From Robiginitalea sp. (lineage in GTDB: Bacteria > Bacteroidota > Bacteroidia > Flavobacteriales > Flavobacteriaceae): DNA of 64,000 nt. The DNA lies in the NCBI GenBank assembly GCA_024638915.1, contig JAHEJJ010000008.1, forward strand, positions 21,025 to 85,024, in the 5' to 3' direction. Below, piece after piece: positions 1 through 8,829 of the stretch. A program made the position numbers and the translations under genes. Positions within the stretch are counted from its first letter, which is position 1. Each line of letters opens with the position of its first letter. The notes beneath the pieces are model-generated. The model searched no databases. It was not told where the DNA came from and saw only the letters and a program-made list of their open reading frames with translations.

Positions 1-73
1 AATCAGGACGCCCGAAAAACAAGCAGAAAAAAGGATTCTATTAGTTAACAGACTATTAAAAAATAGGCCGAGG

Positions 74-102
74 TTGTAATTTTTTATTTCTTAGTAGTTT
101 TG
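74..102 (+). promoter_or_regulatory. Bacteroidota-type promoter of the first gene
   Basis: TTG at 74-76 and TAGTTTTG at 95-102 are 18 bp apart and match the flavobacterial -33/-7 pattern (TTG, TAnnTTTG). Transcription would start near 109, just before the ATG at 120, giving a very short leader. Motif match only. Confidence 0.5.
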
Positions 103-119
103 AGTCAGCTTTGCCATTG

Positions 120-896
120 ATGAAGAAGTTTCTATTAATTATCACCCTTATTTCTGCATTCGCAGGATTAGCTCAGGAAGTCAACGACACAATTCCCTCC
201 ATGACCTTTGAGGCTATCGTCCTCAATGCACAATCAGGAACGCCCTTGCAAAGTGTGCACGTAATCAACCTGAACAAAGTAATCGGCACGATCACAGATA
301 ATAAGGGGAAATTTTCGATTGAGGCTTCTGTGAACGATACCTTATATTTTTCCTATCTGGGCTTCAAATCTCAAAAGATACGTGTGACAAACGATATGTT
401 CAAGTTCCAGGACACCAAGATATCACTCACCGAATTGGCTTATGCGCTTGAAGAAGTGATTGTTAGGCCCTATCAACTCACAGGCTATCTGGAAATCGAT
501 GTAAAAAACCTTCCGATCAATACCGCCTATCAATACAGCATTTCTGGTTTGCCGGTAAGTTATGAGGCCGGTAACAAAAACCCCAGCGCCGTAACCAAGG
601 TACTGGGTGCTATACTAAATCCTGCCGATCTCCTGAGAAATCTCTTTGGAAAACAACCCAACCAGATGAAGAAGCTAAGAAAAATCAAAGAAGACGATGA
701 GATACGAAATCTATTGGCTTCCAAATTCGACCGCGAAACACTTACCGAATTGCTTCAATTGGAAAAAGTCGATATCGACGACATCCTGGCCAACTGTAAT
801 TATTCAAAATCATTTATCAGAACAGCCAACGATTTGCAGATCCTTGATGCTATCAGCAGTTGTTATGAGGAATACAAGGTTTTAAATCGAAATTGA
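120..896 (+). CDS. exported protein with carboxypeptidase regulatory-like domain
   Basis: A 258-residue protein whose first 19 residues form a signal peptide (MKKFLLIITLISAFAGLAQ), so it is exported. Residues about 30-115 resemble the CarboxypepD_reg-like beta-sandwich that precedes many TonB receptors (pattern 'G TPL..V.V', 'GT.TD..GKF.I', 'L.FSYLGF', ending 'LEEVIVRP'). The rest is helical and charged, with no recognised catalytic motif. The ATG at 120 is preferred to an in-frame TTG at 111 because the signal peptide begins there. No receptor follows, so this is not a TonB receptor fragment. Such stand-alone proteins are common in flavobacteria; the function is unknown. Confidence 0.8.
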   Translation: MKKFLLIITLISAFAGLAQEVNDTIPSMTFEAIVLNAQSGTPLQSVHVINLNKVIGTITDNKGKFSIEASVNDTLYFSYLGFKSQKIRVTNDMFKFQDTKISLTELAYALEEVIVRPYQLTGYLEIDVKNLPINTAYQYSISGLPVSYEAGNKNPSAVTKVLGAILNPADLLRNLFGKQPNQMKKLRKIKEDDEIRNLLASKFDRETLTELLQLEKVDIDDILANCNYSKSFIRTANDLQILDAISSCYEEYKVLNRN

Positions 897-1106
897 TTCT
901 TTACTGCCACTCAAGGTCTTGATTTCCTAAAGGATATCACATGTTTGGTTTTTATTTCGCCAGAGTACTAAATAAATTTTATAATTCAACGATCATTTTA
1001 TAGTTTTAAACCTTGTTTTGGTCGGCCAGATGTTGAATACCCCATACTATAATCGAACCGAAAAAGGATAGCCGAAACATTCCTTAATTCAACAGTATAC
1101 CAACAT

Positions 1107-2798
1107 ATGAAAAATCTGCTTATTGCCAGTATCTTAACCTGCTTGCTTCTCTCCTGTGTGCAAACCAAAAAAGATGATGCTTCGAAAACCGTCTTCGCGG
1201 CCGATTCCATCGCTTCTACCGCAAAAGAAATACCATTTACCTGGGAGGGGGCCAATATATATTTCCTGCTTACAGATCGTTTTCATAATGGAAATCCGGA
1301 GAACGACTTAAATTTTGACCGAACCGACACTACAGGTGTGCTCCGAGGTTTTATGGGCGGCGACCTGCAGGGGATTACCGAAAAAATTAAATCGGGTTAT
1401 TTCGATGAGCTGGGGGTAAATGCCCTATGGTTCACCCCAGTTGTGGAACAGATTCATGGTGCCACAGACGAGGGTACCGGAGCTACCTATGGATACCATG
1501 GTTATTGGGCCAAGGACTGGACTGCATTAGACCCTAACTTCGGAACAAAAAAAGACCTCGAAACACTGGTAAAGACCGCGCATCAGCGCAATATCAGGAT
1601 ACTGATGGATGTGGTCATCAATCATACCGGCCCGGTTACCGAGACGGACCCGGCATGGCCGTTGGACTGGGTGAGAATGGAACCGACCTGCGAATTCACC
1701 AGCTATGAGAATACCACAAGCTGTACCCTGGTTGACAATCTGCCCGACATCTATACCGAATCTGACGAAGCGGTGAAACTTCCCGATCCCTTGCTTGCCA
1801 AATGGAAGAGTGAAGGCCGACTTAGTAATGAGCTCGATGAGTTACAATTATTTTTCGAGAGAACCGGATATCCGAGGGCCCCACGATTCTATATTATCAA
1901 ATGGCTCACGGATTATGTAAATGATCTGGGTATCGACGGGTTTCGTGTCGATACGGTAAAACACGCCGATGAAAAAGCCTGGGCCGAATTATATAAGGAA
2001 GCCTCCTATGCCTTCGAAACCTGGAAGAAAAAACACCCTAATAAGGTACTGGATGATAATCCGTTCTATATGGTGGGCGAAGTATACGACTATGGCATCA
2101 GCAATGGAAGATGGTTCGATTTTGGCGATAAAAAAGTGGATTATTACGATCACGGATTTAAAAGCCTGATCAATTTTGAACTGAAAACCGATGCTGAAAA
2201 ATCATATGAGACTATTTTTAGAAAGTACCATAAACTTCTTCAGGGCAAGCTTAAATCGAAAAGTGTGGTGAATTACCTCACATCGCACGATGATGGCACT
2301 CCCTTCGATAAAAAAAGGGAAAAACCCTACTATTCCGCCAATGTTCTATTGTTATGCCCCGGGGCTTCCCAGATCTATTATGGCGATGAAAGTGCACGAA
2401 CTCTTATTGTGGAAGGCACACAAGGTGATGCTACACTCAGATCGTTCATGAACTGGAGCGAAATCGACAGTTTGGTTGAAAAACAAAACATCCTTAAACA
2501 TTGGCAAAAGCTCGGCCAGTTCAGAAGGAATCATCCGGCGGTTGGAGCCGGTAAACATCGCCGCCTTGCCAAATCACCCTATGTTTTTAGCAGAAGCTAT
2601 ATCGATGGGGAATTCAAGGACAAGGTGGTGATCGGCCTGGATCTCCCCAAAGGAAAGAAATCGTTATGGGTAAAAGGCTATTTTGGAAATGGAACCAGAC
2701 TATTTGATAGCTATTCAGAAACAGAGGTTGAAGTTAAAAATGGCAAAGTCTTGCTGGACAACCCATACGATATCGCCCTGCTGGAGCTTGCTCAATGA
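1107..2798 (+). CDS. GH13 alpha-amylase family lipoprotein
   Basis: A 563-residue glycoside hydrolase family 13 enzyme predicted to cleave alpha-glucans. The N-terminus ends in a lipobox (LLLSC, Cys17), so it should be a lipid-anchored envelope protein. The four GH13 regions are present: DVVINH (168-173), GFRVDTVKH (278-286, nucleophile Asp282), GEVYDYG with acid/base Glu325, and TSHDDG with His394-Asp395. A C-terminal beta domain follows to the end. There is no susC/susD pair or other glycan gene beside it, so it lies outside a classical polysaccharide utilisation locus. Its stop is 2 bp from the convergent VOC gene. Substrate specificity (amylase, cyclomaltodextrinase, other) cannot be read from the sequence. 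Confidence 0.92.
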   Translation: MKNLLIASILTCLLLSCVQTKKDDASKTVFAADSIASTAKEIPFTWEGANIYFLLTDRFHNGNPENDLNFDRTDTTGVLRGFMGGDLQGITEKIKSGYFDELGVNALWFTPVVEQIHGATDEGTGATYGYHGYWAKDWTALDPNFGTKKDLETLVKTAHQRNIRILMDVVINHTGPVTETDPAWPLDWVRMEPTCEFTSYENTTSCTLVDNLPDIYTESDEAVKLPDPLLAKWKSEGRLSNELDELQLFFERTGYPRAPRFYIIKWLTDYVNDLGIDGFRVDTVKHADEKAWAELYKEASYAFETWKKKHPNKVLDDNPFYMVGEVYDYGISNGRWFDFGDKKVDYYDHGFKSLINFELKTDAEKSYETIFRKYHKLLQGKLKSKSVVNYLTSHDDGTPFDKKREKPYYSANVLLLCPGASQIYYGDESARTLIVEGTQGDATLRSFMNWSEIDSLVEKQNILKHWQKLGQFRRNHPAVGAGKHRRLAKSPYVFSRSYIDGEFKDKVVIGLDLPKGKKSLWVKGYFGNGTRLFDSYSETEVEVKNGKVLLDNPYDIALLELAQ

Positions 2799-2800
2799 TT

Positions 2801-3166
2801 TTATTTCTGGGAGTGAAGCGCGATTCTATTTCCCTCTGAATCTTTCAACAAGGCCATAAAACCGTGTCCCCCGCCTATTTCAGTTTTTGGTTTTAAAATC
2901 GTGCCTCCTGCAGAGGCCACCCGGCCGAGTTCAACATTTACGTCCCTGCACGAAAAATAGATCAGCACACCGTGGCTATCACTGGGTTGATACATCTCAT
3001 GATGAACCAACGATCCCGAGGCCCCTTTATCACCGTCAGGGGGAGGGAACCAACCCATGATCAGTCCGTCCAGATCATGAACCGAGATGGATATTTCAAA
3101 AACCGATTCATAAAATGTTTTCGCCCGGTTCATGTTCGTCACGGGGATTTCAAACCAACCAACCAT
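2801..3166 (-). CDS. VOC family (glyoxalase/bleomycin-resistance fold) protein
   Basis: A 121-residue protein of the vicinal oxygen chelate superfamily, close to the single-module family size. It opens with the typical 'GWFEIPVTNMNRAKTFYESVF' pattern and closes with 'KDSEGNRIALHS', where the last Glu/His positions of such modules lie. Most members bind a divalent metal and act on small molecules; the substrate here cannot be inferred. It is 8 bp downstream of the SRPBCC gene on the same strand, so the two probably share a transcript. That pairing is common for small stress or metabolic proteins but does not define a role. Confidence 0.85.
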   Translation of the reverse strand: MVGWFEIPVTNMNRAKTFYESVFEISISVHDLDGLIMGWFPPPDGDKGASGSLVHHEMYQPSDSHGVLIYFSCRDVNVELGRVASAGGTILKPKTEIGGGHGFMALLKDSEGNRIALHSQK

Positions 3167-3174
3167 AATATTTT

Positions 3175-3705
3175 TTAATTAGATTCCATCAATTCTTTCA
3201 AGCTTCCAAGGCCTTCTTCAAAATCTTTGCCCACGGCCTTATCCATATTCATAAATAGCATCATTATACTCATCGGAAACTTATTGCTACCACTAAAACC
3301 CCATATTACTTCGGTCTGGCCGTTATCGGTTTTCTTTACTTTCAGGTAAGCATCAGATACAGATTTCCAGGGTTTTAGAAATCTCAGTTCTGATTCTATG
3401 ACTTCATTATCAACTATGCGTTTCAACTCCTGCTCTCCCATGCCTACTTCCTTGTTCCCATCCCATTTACTAATCGCCCCTACCTCTCCGTCGGTGCCTA
3501 CGAATTCCTTTTTCATATTGGGATCCCTCTTTCCCCAGGGGCTCCATTCGTCCTGGTTTTTAAGATATTTTAGATAATCAAAAACTTTTGATACCGGTTG
3601 GTTAATAGTAGTACTCCGGTTAACATCATAGCTCTTAGGTGCAATGATCGCCAAAATAACAATCAAGAGCACTAGCCCTAAAACAATGTAAAGAACAGTC
3701 GTCAT
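3175..3705 (-). CDS. SRPBCC family (START/Bet v1-like) protein with N-terminal membrane anchor
   Basis: A 176-residue protein. Residues about 3-22 form one hydrophobic helix; the remainder has the polyketide cyclase/SRPBCC pattern ('STTINQPVSKVFDYLKYL.NQDEWSPW', later 'EVIWGFSG'), a hydrophobic-ligand cavity fold. These domains bind lipids or other apolar ligands. It is probably membrane-tethered. The downstream VOC gene follows within 8 bp. The 198 bp upstream (3706-3903) contain no gene that I can support. Function unknown. Confidence 0.82.
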   Translation of the reverse strand: MTTVLYIVLGLVLLIVILAIIAPKSYDVNRSTTINQPVSKVFDYLKYLKNQDEWSPWGKRDPNMKKEFVGTDGEVGAISKWDGNKEVGMGEQELKRIVDNEVIESELRFLKPWKSVSDAYLKVKKTDNGQTEVIWGFSGSNKFPMSIMMLFMNMDKAVGKDFEEGLGSLKELMESN

Positions 3706-3903
3706 TAGTCTGATATTTAGTTTGTTAATTCAGGATATAAGTTACATTATATTATCTGTTCTCCCAACAAATAAGGCTGATGAGAGGTCTTTTCTTTATT
3801 TTATTCAAATTTTCAATAAAACGAAAATGGAATAAAGCCCTTTTAACGGGAGAAGGGTAATTACCTTAGAAGGCCAAATAGAAGAAGAATGCATGTGTTA
3901 TTA

Positions 3904-4572
3904 TTAAGAGGAACGAACTATTTCAGAATAATACCTTTCAATGATCTGGTCCGAGTTTTTAATGGTCTTTTTTGCCCAATCCAGGCGCTTGGCCAATATC
4001 TCTTTTTCGTTAAGGTGCCAACTTATTTCACTTTCCCGAAGTTTTGCGGTAAGTACCTGCAGAATAATAGCCACAGAGACCGAGACATTGAGGCTTTCGC
4101 TAAAACCCACCATAGGAATCTGAAGAGTGTCATCAGCCGCTTCCAGAACCTCATGGCTCAGACCTTCCTTTTCCGTGCCAAAAAAAATCGCTGTCTTTTG
4201 ATTTAAATTGTATGCATTGAGATCTATGGCTTCGGGTGAAGGGGTTGTCGCTACAATCCTGCACCCCTGGTCCCGCAGGTAACCAATACACTCCGCAGCA
4301 TTTTTATAGCTGTTTATATCGACCCATTGCTGGGCTCCAACAGCAATATTCTTGTCGATACGGTTTCCAAAACGATCTACTATAAGATGCAACTGTTGTA
4401 TCCCGAAAACATCGCAACTCCGAACAATGGCGCTCGCATTGTGCATTTGGAAAACGTCTTCTGCCACAACGGTAAGAAAATTAGTCCTTAAACCAAGAAC
4501 CTCCAGGAATCGCTCTTTGCGTTGCGGAGTTAGTAATGACTCCAGATATGTTAGCAGGTTTTTGTCAATCAT
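3904..4572 (-). CDS. trmH: TrmH-family (SpoU) RNA 2'-O-methyltransferase
   Basis: A 222-residue SPOUT-fold enzyme that transfers methyl from S-adenosylmethionine to a ribose 2'-OH of tRNA or rRNA. SPOUT motif 1 is at residues 45-57 (NASAIVRSCDVFG, catalytic Arg51), motif 2 is 'FFGTEKEGLS' and motif 3 is 'ESLNVSVSVAIIL', forming the SAM-binding knot. Its length and N-terminal half fit tRNA (guanosine-18-2'-O)-methyltransferase TrmH better than RlmB, which has an L30-like N-terminal domain that is absent here. It is divergent from the sirtuin gene with a 45-bp shared upstream region. The exact target nucleotide is inferred from family similarity. Confidence 0.85.
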   Translation of the reverse strand: MIDKNLLTYLESLLTPQRKERFLEVLGLRTNFLTVVAEDVFQMHNASAIVRSCDVFGIQQLHLIVDRFGNRIDKNIAVGAQQWVDINSYKNAAECIGYLRDQGCRIVATTPSPEAIDLNAYNLNQKTAIFFGTEKEGLSHEVLEAADDTLQIPMVGFSESLNVSVSVAIILQVLTAKLRESEISWHLNEKEILAKRLDWAKKTIKNSDQIIERYYSEIVRSS

Positions 4573-4593
4573 CGCTCTAATTTAAGAAAAACG

Positions 4594-4601
4594 TAATTTT
4601 G
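4594..4601 (+). promoter_or_regulatory. -7 element upstream of the sirtuin gene
   Basis: TAATTTTG matches the TAnnTTTG -7 consensus, 16 bp before the start codon at 4618. No convincing -33 TTG lies 18-21 bp upstream, so it is supported by the -7 match and position alone. Confidence 0.4.
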
Positions 4602-4617
4602 GAAGATTGCAATAGTT

Positions 4618-5313
4618 ATGTCAAAAAAAATTGTGGTGCTGACTGGTGCTGGAATGAGCGCCGATAGCGGATTAAAGACATTTAGGGACGCCGATGGACT
4701 CTGGGAGGGTCATGATGTGATGGAGGTGGCATCGCCCCAGGGATTTGCGCGCGATCCTACGCTGGTACTCGATTTTTACAACCAGAGGAGGAGACAATTG
4801 CTGGAGGCCTCACCCAATGAAGGGCACAGAGCCCTGGTTGAACTCGAGCATCATTTCGAGGTCAGTATCGTGACCCAGAATGTTGATGATCTCCATGAGA
4901 GGGCTGGGAGCAGCCACGTACTGCACTTGCACGGCGAGTTATTCAAGGTAAGAAGCACAGGGAACCCCATGGATGTTTTGGAATGGAAAAAAGACCTGAC
5001 CTTGGGGGATTGTTGTGGTTCTGGTTTTCAATTACGGCCCCATATAGTATGGTTTGGCGAACAGGTTCCTCTATTGCCGAGGGCAGCTCAGATTACACGT
5101 GAGGCCGATCTGCTTTTGATCATCGGAACATCCATGCAGGTATATCCGGCCGCAAGTCTTATTCACTATTCCCCTCCAGGAATACCGATATTTTTTATAG
5201 ATCCCAGGCCTACGGTTTCTCCAGATGATTTTGAAAACCTTACAATCGTCGCTAAAACGGCGGCGGCAGGAGTCCCTACTGTGGTTTCTGATCTAATTGG
5301 TAGAGCAATCTAG
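4618..5313 (+). CDS. cobB: CobB-like NAD-dependent protein deacylase (class III sirtuin)
   Basis: A 231-residue Sir2-family enzyme removing acyl groups from protein lysines using NAD. NAD-binding motifs are GAGMSADSGLKTFRD (10-24) and QNVD (87-90); the catalytic His105 lies in LHGE; 'GTSMQVYPAAS' (170-180) is the C-terminal NAD motif. Tyr54 and Arg57 in FYNQRR match the Tyr-x-x-Arg pair that lets SIRT5 and E. coli CobB bind succinyl/malonyl-lysine, so desuccinylase activity is likely. The zinc-ribbon region is reduced: the first cysteine position reads 'KVRSTG' and only Cys132-Cys133 remain, so structural zinc may be absent. The 3' end overlaps the convergent haem-protein gene by 38 bp. Confidence 0.92.
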   Translation: MSKKIVVLTGAGMSADSGLKTFRDADGLWEGHDVMEVASPQGFARDPTLVLDFYNQRRRQLLEASPNEGHRALVELEHHFEVSIVTQNVDDLHERAGSSHVLHLHGELFKVRSTGNPMDVLEWKKDLTLGDCCGSGFQLRPHIVWFGEQVPLLPRAAQITREADLLLIIGTSMQVYPAASLIHYSPPGIPIFFIDPRPTVSPDDFENLTIVAKTAAAGVPTVVSDLIGRAI

Positions 5314-5749
5314 TGGTTTCGGCCCATTCGATCACAGCCTCCCGTTGGGCGTCTGTTAACCTCGCTTCGCTATGAGTCCATGTATACTCACGCAACGGCA
5401 TTTCTCCAGATTCCACAGTTTCGATTACCTCCTCCAGCTTATGATCCTTCTTTTTTGAATCATAGGAATCCCAATTTGAAAAATCCAGATGCCCCTTTCC
5501 ATGTTCGATATGATCTGCAATCCAAAATGATACCGGGGCAATATTGTTATACCATGGATACTTTGTGTTATCACTATGGCAGTCATAGCAGCTGCTTGTT
5601 AATATTGTCATGACCTCTTCAGGTGGATTAGTCTCTTCCTCAAAAACCGCATTATCCGGGGTTTCAGATACGTTCTTTTCCGGTCTGATAAACTGGATGG
5701 CGAACAGTACCACCAGCATAAATAGTGCTATCTTTTTCAGTATTTTCAT
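5276..5749 (-). CDS. membrane-anchored haem-binding domain protein (single CxxCH)
   Basis: A 157-residue protein with an N-terminal membrane helix (residues 5-21) and one c-type haem motif, CYDCH at 54-58, followed by 'TKYPWY.NIAPVSFWIADHI..G...L.FSNW', the pattern of the Haem_bd family. Haem is expected to be covalently attached on the periplasmic side, giving an electron-transfer or sensing role. The ATG at 5749 is chosen because the membrane helix starts there; longer in-frame extensions to 5905 lack such a start and would run into the divergent gene. The 3' end overlaps the sirtuin gene tail-to-tail by 38 bp. Partner proteins are not evident nearby. Confidence 0.85.
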   Translation of the reverse strand: MKILKKIALFMLVVLFAIQFIRPEKNVSETPDNAVFEEETNPPEEVMTILTSSCYDCHSDNTKYPWYNNIAPVSFWIADHIEHGKGHLDFSNWDSYDSKKKDHKLEEVIETVESGEMPLREYTWTHSEARLTDAQREAVIEWAETTRLLYQLDQKPQ

Positions 5750-5860
5750 CGGCTTGTTATTTCCATTGATTAAGCATGGGTGAATATATTTATTTTTCAT
5801 TTTACCAGACAAGTAAAATTCATTATATCCGGATACCAATAACCAATTAGCACTTATTCT

Positions 5861-6427
5861 GTGAATATCGATCAGCTCTGCGAAAAACTGAATTATATAA
5901 ATCATTCACATATTATGCGCATGGAAATGGCTCGTTTTATATTACAACATCCACAGCTGGTACACAACATGCTCGAAATCGCTTTCCAGAACGACAATCC
6001 GATTTCCGCGCGGGCCTGCCGGGTGCTGGAGTATGCCGCCCGACAGGATCTGCGTTACCTGGATCCCCATCTCGATCAATGGGTTTCAGGCCTTTCCGGC
6101 TTACACCTTGATTCATCCATAAGGCCGATGGCAAAAATCTGTGAACTCCTGGTGTTGGAATATTACGGTGAAGCCTCAAAAACTGGTACTTCTTGTTTGG
6201 CACCCAAACATCTCGAAATTATGGTCTCGGCCTGCTTCAACTGGCTTATAGGCCCCCATAAGGTTGCCCCCAAAGCCTATTCGATGACCAGTCTATACCA
6301 TCTCGGTAAGGATCATGACTGGGTCCATGCCGAGTTACAATTGCTGCTTGAAAATGAATATTCCAATGGTAGCGCCGCCTATAAGGCTAGGGCCCGGCAG
6401 ATCCTGTGGAAACTCCGGAATCGTTAG
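5861..6427 (+). CDS. conserved helical protein upstream of purB
   Basis: A 188-residue, probably all-helical cytoplasmic protein; 'NDNPISARACRVLEYAARQDLRYLDPHLD' looks like a HEAT/ARM-type repeat (one helix pair), and a second repeat-like segment is near the C-terminus ('SNGSAAYKARARQILWKL'). The start is taken as GTG at 5861 because residues NIDQLCEKLNYINHS look part of the fold; an ATG at 5915 would give 170 residues. A gene of this kind commonly sits immediately before purB in flavobacteria, 91 bp upstream here. No enzymatic motif is visible and the function is unknown. Confidence 0.72.
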   Translation: MNIDQLCEKLNYINHSHIMRMEMARFILQHPQLVHNMLEIAFQNDNPISARACRVLEYAARQDLRYLDPHLDQWVSGLSGLHLDSSIRPMAKICELLVLEYYGEASKTGTSCLAPKHLEIMVSACFNWLIGPHKVAPKAYSMTSLYHLGKDHDWVHAELQLLLENEYSNGSAAYKARARQILWKLRNR

Positions 6428-6478
6428 CGCGGAACAAAACTAGACGCCACTGCTCTTTCAAACTCCCGGCCTTATAAG

Positions 6479-6486
6479 TATCTTTG
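6479..6486 (+). promoter_or_regulatory. -7 element upstream of purB
   Basis: TATCTTTG fits TAnnTTTG and lies 32 bp before the purB ATG; a weak -33-like TTTC is 20 bp upstream (6455-6458). It suggests purB has a promoter of its own rather than depending only on the upstream gene. Confidence 0.4.
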
Positions 6487-6518
6487 CATTTTCATTGCCT
6501 AAAACAACACCAATCTGC

Positions 6519-7862
6519 ATGTCATTAAATCCCTTAAACGCAATTTCACCGATCGATGGGCGCTACCGGTCTCAGACCGAACCCCTGTCTGCTTATTTTT
6601 CTGAGCAGGCCCTGATCAAATACCGTTTGCTGGTAGAAGTGGAATACTTTATTGCACTTTGCGAATTGCCCTTGCCCCAACTCAAAGAAATTAAAAGTGA
6701 GGTTTTCCCACAACTGCGGTCTATTTATAAAGGATTTACCGAAATAGATGCTCAAGAGATCAAGGATATAGAGAAAATCACCAACCACGATGTAAAGGCG
6801 GTGGAATACTTTTTAAAAAAGAAGTTTGATCAACTCGGTTTATCATCTTATAAAGAATTTATCCATTTCGGACTTACTTCTCAGGATATCAATAATACCG
6901 CCATACCTCTATCGATCAAAAATGCGTTGAACGAAGTCTATATACCGGCGTTTACGGCCTTAGTTGGATTATTAGAAGAACGGGCAGAAGAATGGAAAGA
7001 TGTGCCCATGCTCGCCCGAACCCATGGCCAGCCGGCCTCCCCTACCCGTTTGGGGAAAGAGATCGCGGTTTTTGTGAAACGGCTCAAAGAGCAATTCGAC
7101 TTATTGGTCAACATCCCGAGTGCGGCAAAATTTGGAGGTGCTACAGGAAATTTTAATGCCCACCAGGTAGCCTATCCGGCTATCGACTGGAAGGAATTCG
7201 GAGGGAAATTTGTTAACCAAAATCTTGGATTACATCACAGTTTTCCAACCACGCAGATTGAGCATTACGACCATTTAGCAGCCCTTTTCGACGGATTGAA
7301 ACGCATCAATACTATTCTGCTTGACCTTAACCGGGATTTTTGGATCTATATTTCAATGGATTATTTTAAGCAAAAGATCAGGCAAGGCGAAATTGGATCT
7401 TCTGCGATGCCACACAAGGTTAACCCGATCGATTTTGAGAATTCAGAAGGAAATCTGGGTATGGCCAACGCCCTGTTTGAACATTTATCAGCCAAACTGC
7501 CTATTTCCAGATTACAGCGCGACCTAACCGATAGCACTGTTTTGAGGAATATCGGCGTACCTATAGGGCATACGCTACTTGCCTTTCGATCTACTTCAAA
7601 AGGCCTGGATAAAATATTACTCAATCCGGGAAAATTGCAATCCGACCTGGAGGACAATTGGGCCGTATTGGCTGAAGCCATCCAAACCATTCTCAGGCGA
7701 GAAGGCTATCCCAATCCCTATGAGAGTTTAAAGGAACTTACCAGGACCAATTCAAAGATCACATCCGAAAGTATCGCGGCCTTTATCCAAAATCTCGATG
7801 TGCCTCCCAAAATCAAGGAGGAGCTCATGGCGCTCAGGCCAGAATTGTACACCGGTATTTAA
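6519..7862 (+). CDS. purB: adenylosuccinate lyase
   Basis: A 447-residue fumarase/aspartase-superfamily enzyme that removes fumarate from SAICAR and from adenylosuccinate in purine synthesis. It carries the signature GSSAMPHKVNPIDFEN (293-308) with the mobile-loop catalytic serine, and ARTHGQPASPT (167-177) with a catalytic His. The start is at ATG 6519 (MSLNPLNAISPIDGRYR), matching E. coli-type PurB N-termini; an in-frame TTG at 6495 is less likely. The length agrees with the E. coli PurB subfamily (456 residues). Other purine genes are not adjacent; purL lies at 43.3 kb. The gene ends 25 bp from the convergent MscS gene. Confidence 0.96.
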   Translation: MSLNPLNAISPIDGRYRSQTEPLSAYFSEQALIKYRLLVEVEYFIALCELPLPQLKEIKSEVFPQLRSIYKGFTEIDAQEIKDIEKITNHDVKAVEYFLKKKFDQLGLSSYKEFIHFGLTSQDINNTAIPLSIKNALNEVYIPAFTALVGLLEERAEEWKDVPMLARTHGQPASPTRLGKEIAVFVKRLKEQFDLLVNIPSAAKFGGATGNFNAHQVAYPAIDWKEFGGKFVNQNLGLHHSFPTTQIEHYDHLAALFDGLKRINTILLDLNRDFWIYISMDYFKQKIRQGEIGSSAMPHKVNPIDFENSEGNLGMANALFEHLSAKLPISRLQRDLTDSTVLRNIGVPIGHTLLAFRSTSKGLDKILLNPGKLQSDLEDNWAVLAEAIQTILRREGYPNPYESLKELTRTNSKITSESIAAFIQNLDVPPKIKEELMALRPELYTGI

Positions 7863-7887
7863 GCTATAAGTGGTCTTTTGGCGAAAC

Positions 7888-8703
7888 TTATTCGCTTTTT
7901 TGGATCTGCACTCTGTGCGGATAAGGTATTTCAATACCAGCCTGGTCTAATGCTAATTTGCATCCTTCTATAGTGGCGAAATATACATCCCAATAATCTT
8001 CGGGTTTGCAAAACGGACGTACGGCAAAATTCACTGAGCTATCGGCCAACTCGAGCACCGCTACTGTCGGCGCTGGTTCCCGTATTACTTTATCATTTGC
8101 GGTAAGGACCTCCATCAATACTTTCTTGGCCTTCTTGATATCCTCACCATAACCTATCCCGATAACAGTATCGACACGGATCCTGCCCTCGGCGGTATAG
8201 TTGATGATGTTTCCATTCGCCATAGGTCCATTGGGTATGATCGCCAGTTTATTTTCCGGCGTATTGAGCTTGGTGGTAAAGATCTCGACTTCCTTAACCA
8301 CACCGAGTTCGCCTTGAGCCTGGATCAGGTCGCCGATTTTATAAGGTTTGAAAATCATGATCAGCACCCCTCCGGCAAAATTGGAGAGAGAACCTTGCAA
8401 AGCGAGGCCAACGGCCAAACCGGCAGCAGCGATCACAGCAGCAAAGGTGGTAACGTTCACCCCAAGGGTTGCAATAACTATGATTACCAGCAGCACTTTT
8501 AAGGCCCAGCCTGACAGATTTAGTATGAATCGTTTCAGGGACTCTTCATAATTGCTTTTTTTCATCAATTTGCCTGAGATCCTCATGATCCGTTTGATGA
8601 TCCACGAACCGATAAGAAAGAGAACTAGGGCGCCAATTACCTTGGGGCCATATTCCCAACCAAATTCCATTATTTTTTCAAGATAGTACTGGGCATTTTC
8701 CAT
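7888..8703 (-). CDS. small-conductance mechanosensitive channel (MscS family)
   Basis: A 271-residue channel of the short MscS type that opens under membrane tension to release osmolytes. Three membrane helices are seen at about 18-38, 65-85 and 88-112; the third has the glycine/alanine packing typical of the pore helix ('AAVIAAAGLAVGLALQGSLSNFAGGV'), followed by the beta domain 'FKPYKIGDLI' and 'IPNGPMANGNIINYT'. Its length is close to E. coli MscS (286). It is transcribed alone on the minus strand, downstream of the DUF4252 operon terminator, and converges with purB. Confidence 0.93.
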   Translation of the reverse strand: MENAQYYLEKIMEFGWEYGPKVIGALVLFLIGSWIIKRIMRISGKLMKKSNYEESLKRFILNLSGWALKVLLVIIVIATLGVNVTTFAAVIAAAGLAVGLALQGSLSNFAGGVLIMIFKPYKIGDLIQAQGELGVVKEVEIFTTKLNTPENKLAIIPNGPMANGNIINYTAEGRIRVDTVIGIGYGEDIKKAKKVLMEVLTANDKVIREPAPTVAVLELADSSVNFAVRPFCKPEDYWDVYFATIEGCKLALDQAGIEIPYPHRVQIQKSE

Positions 8704-8770
8704 GAGTTAAATATTTATTTAGTGTTTGGCCTAAAGGTAAAAATTGTATTGGAAATTTGCGGATCAGTTT

Positions 8771-8805
8771 AAATAAAAAACCGCGAATGTTAAACATTCG
8801 CGGTT
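8771..8805 (-). terminator. rho-independent terminator of the sigma/DUF4252 operon
   Basis: On the minus strand an 11-bp stem (AACCGCGAATG paired with CATTCGCGGTT, loop of five) is followed by a T-rich tract. It lies 25 bp past the stop of the last DUF4252 gene and closes the four-gene operon before the MscS gene. Confidence 0.85.
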
Positions 8806-8829
8806 AATAAGAATATATTTTATAAAGGC

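Noticed and set aside
1..119. Possible 3' end of an upstream plus-strand gene (open in frames 1 and 2 for a few dozen bases)
   Set aside because: Too short to assign a frame or product; only the promoter at 74-102 has support.
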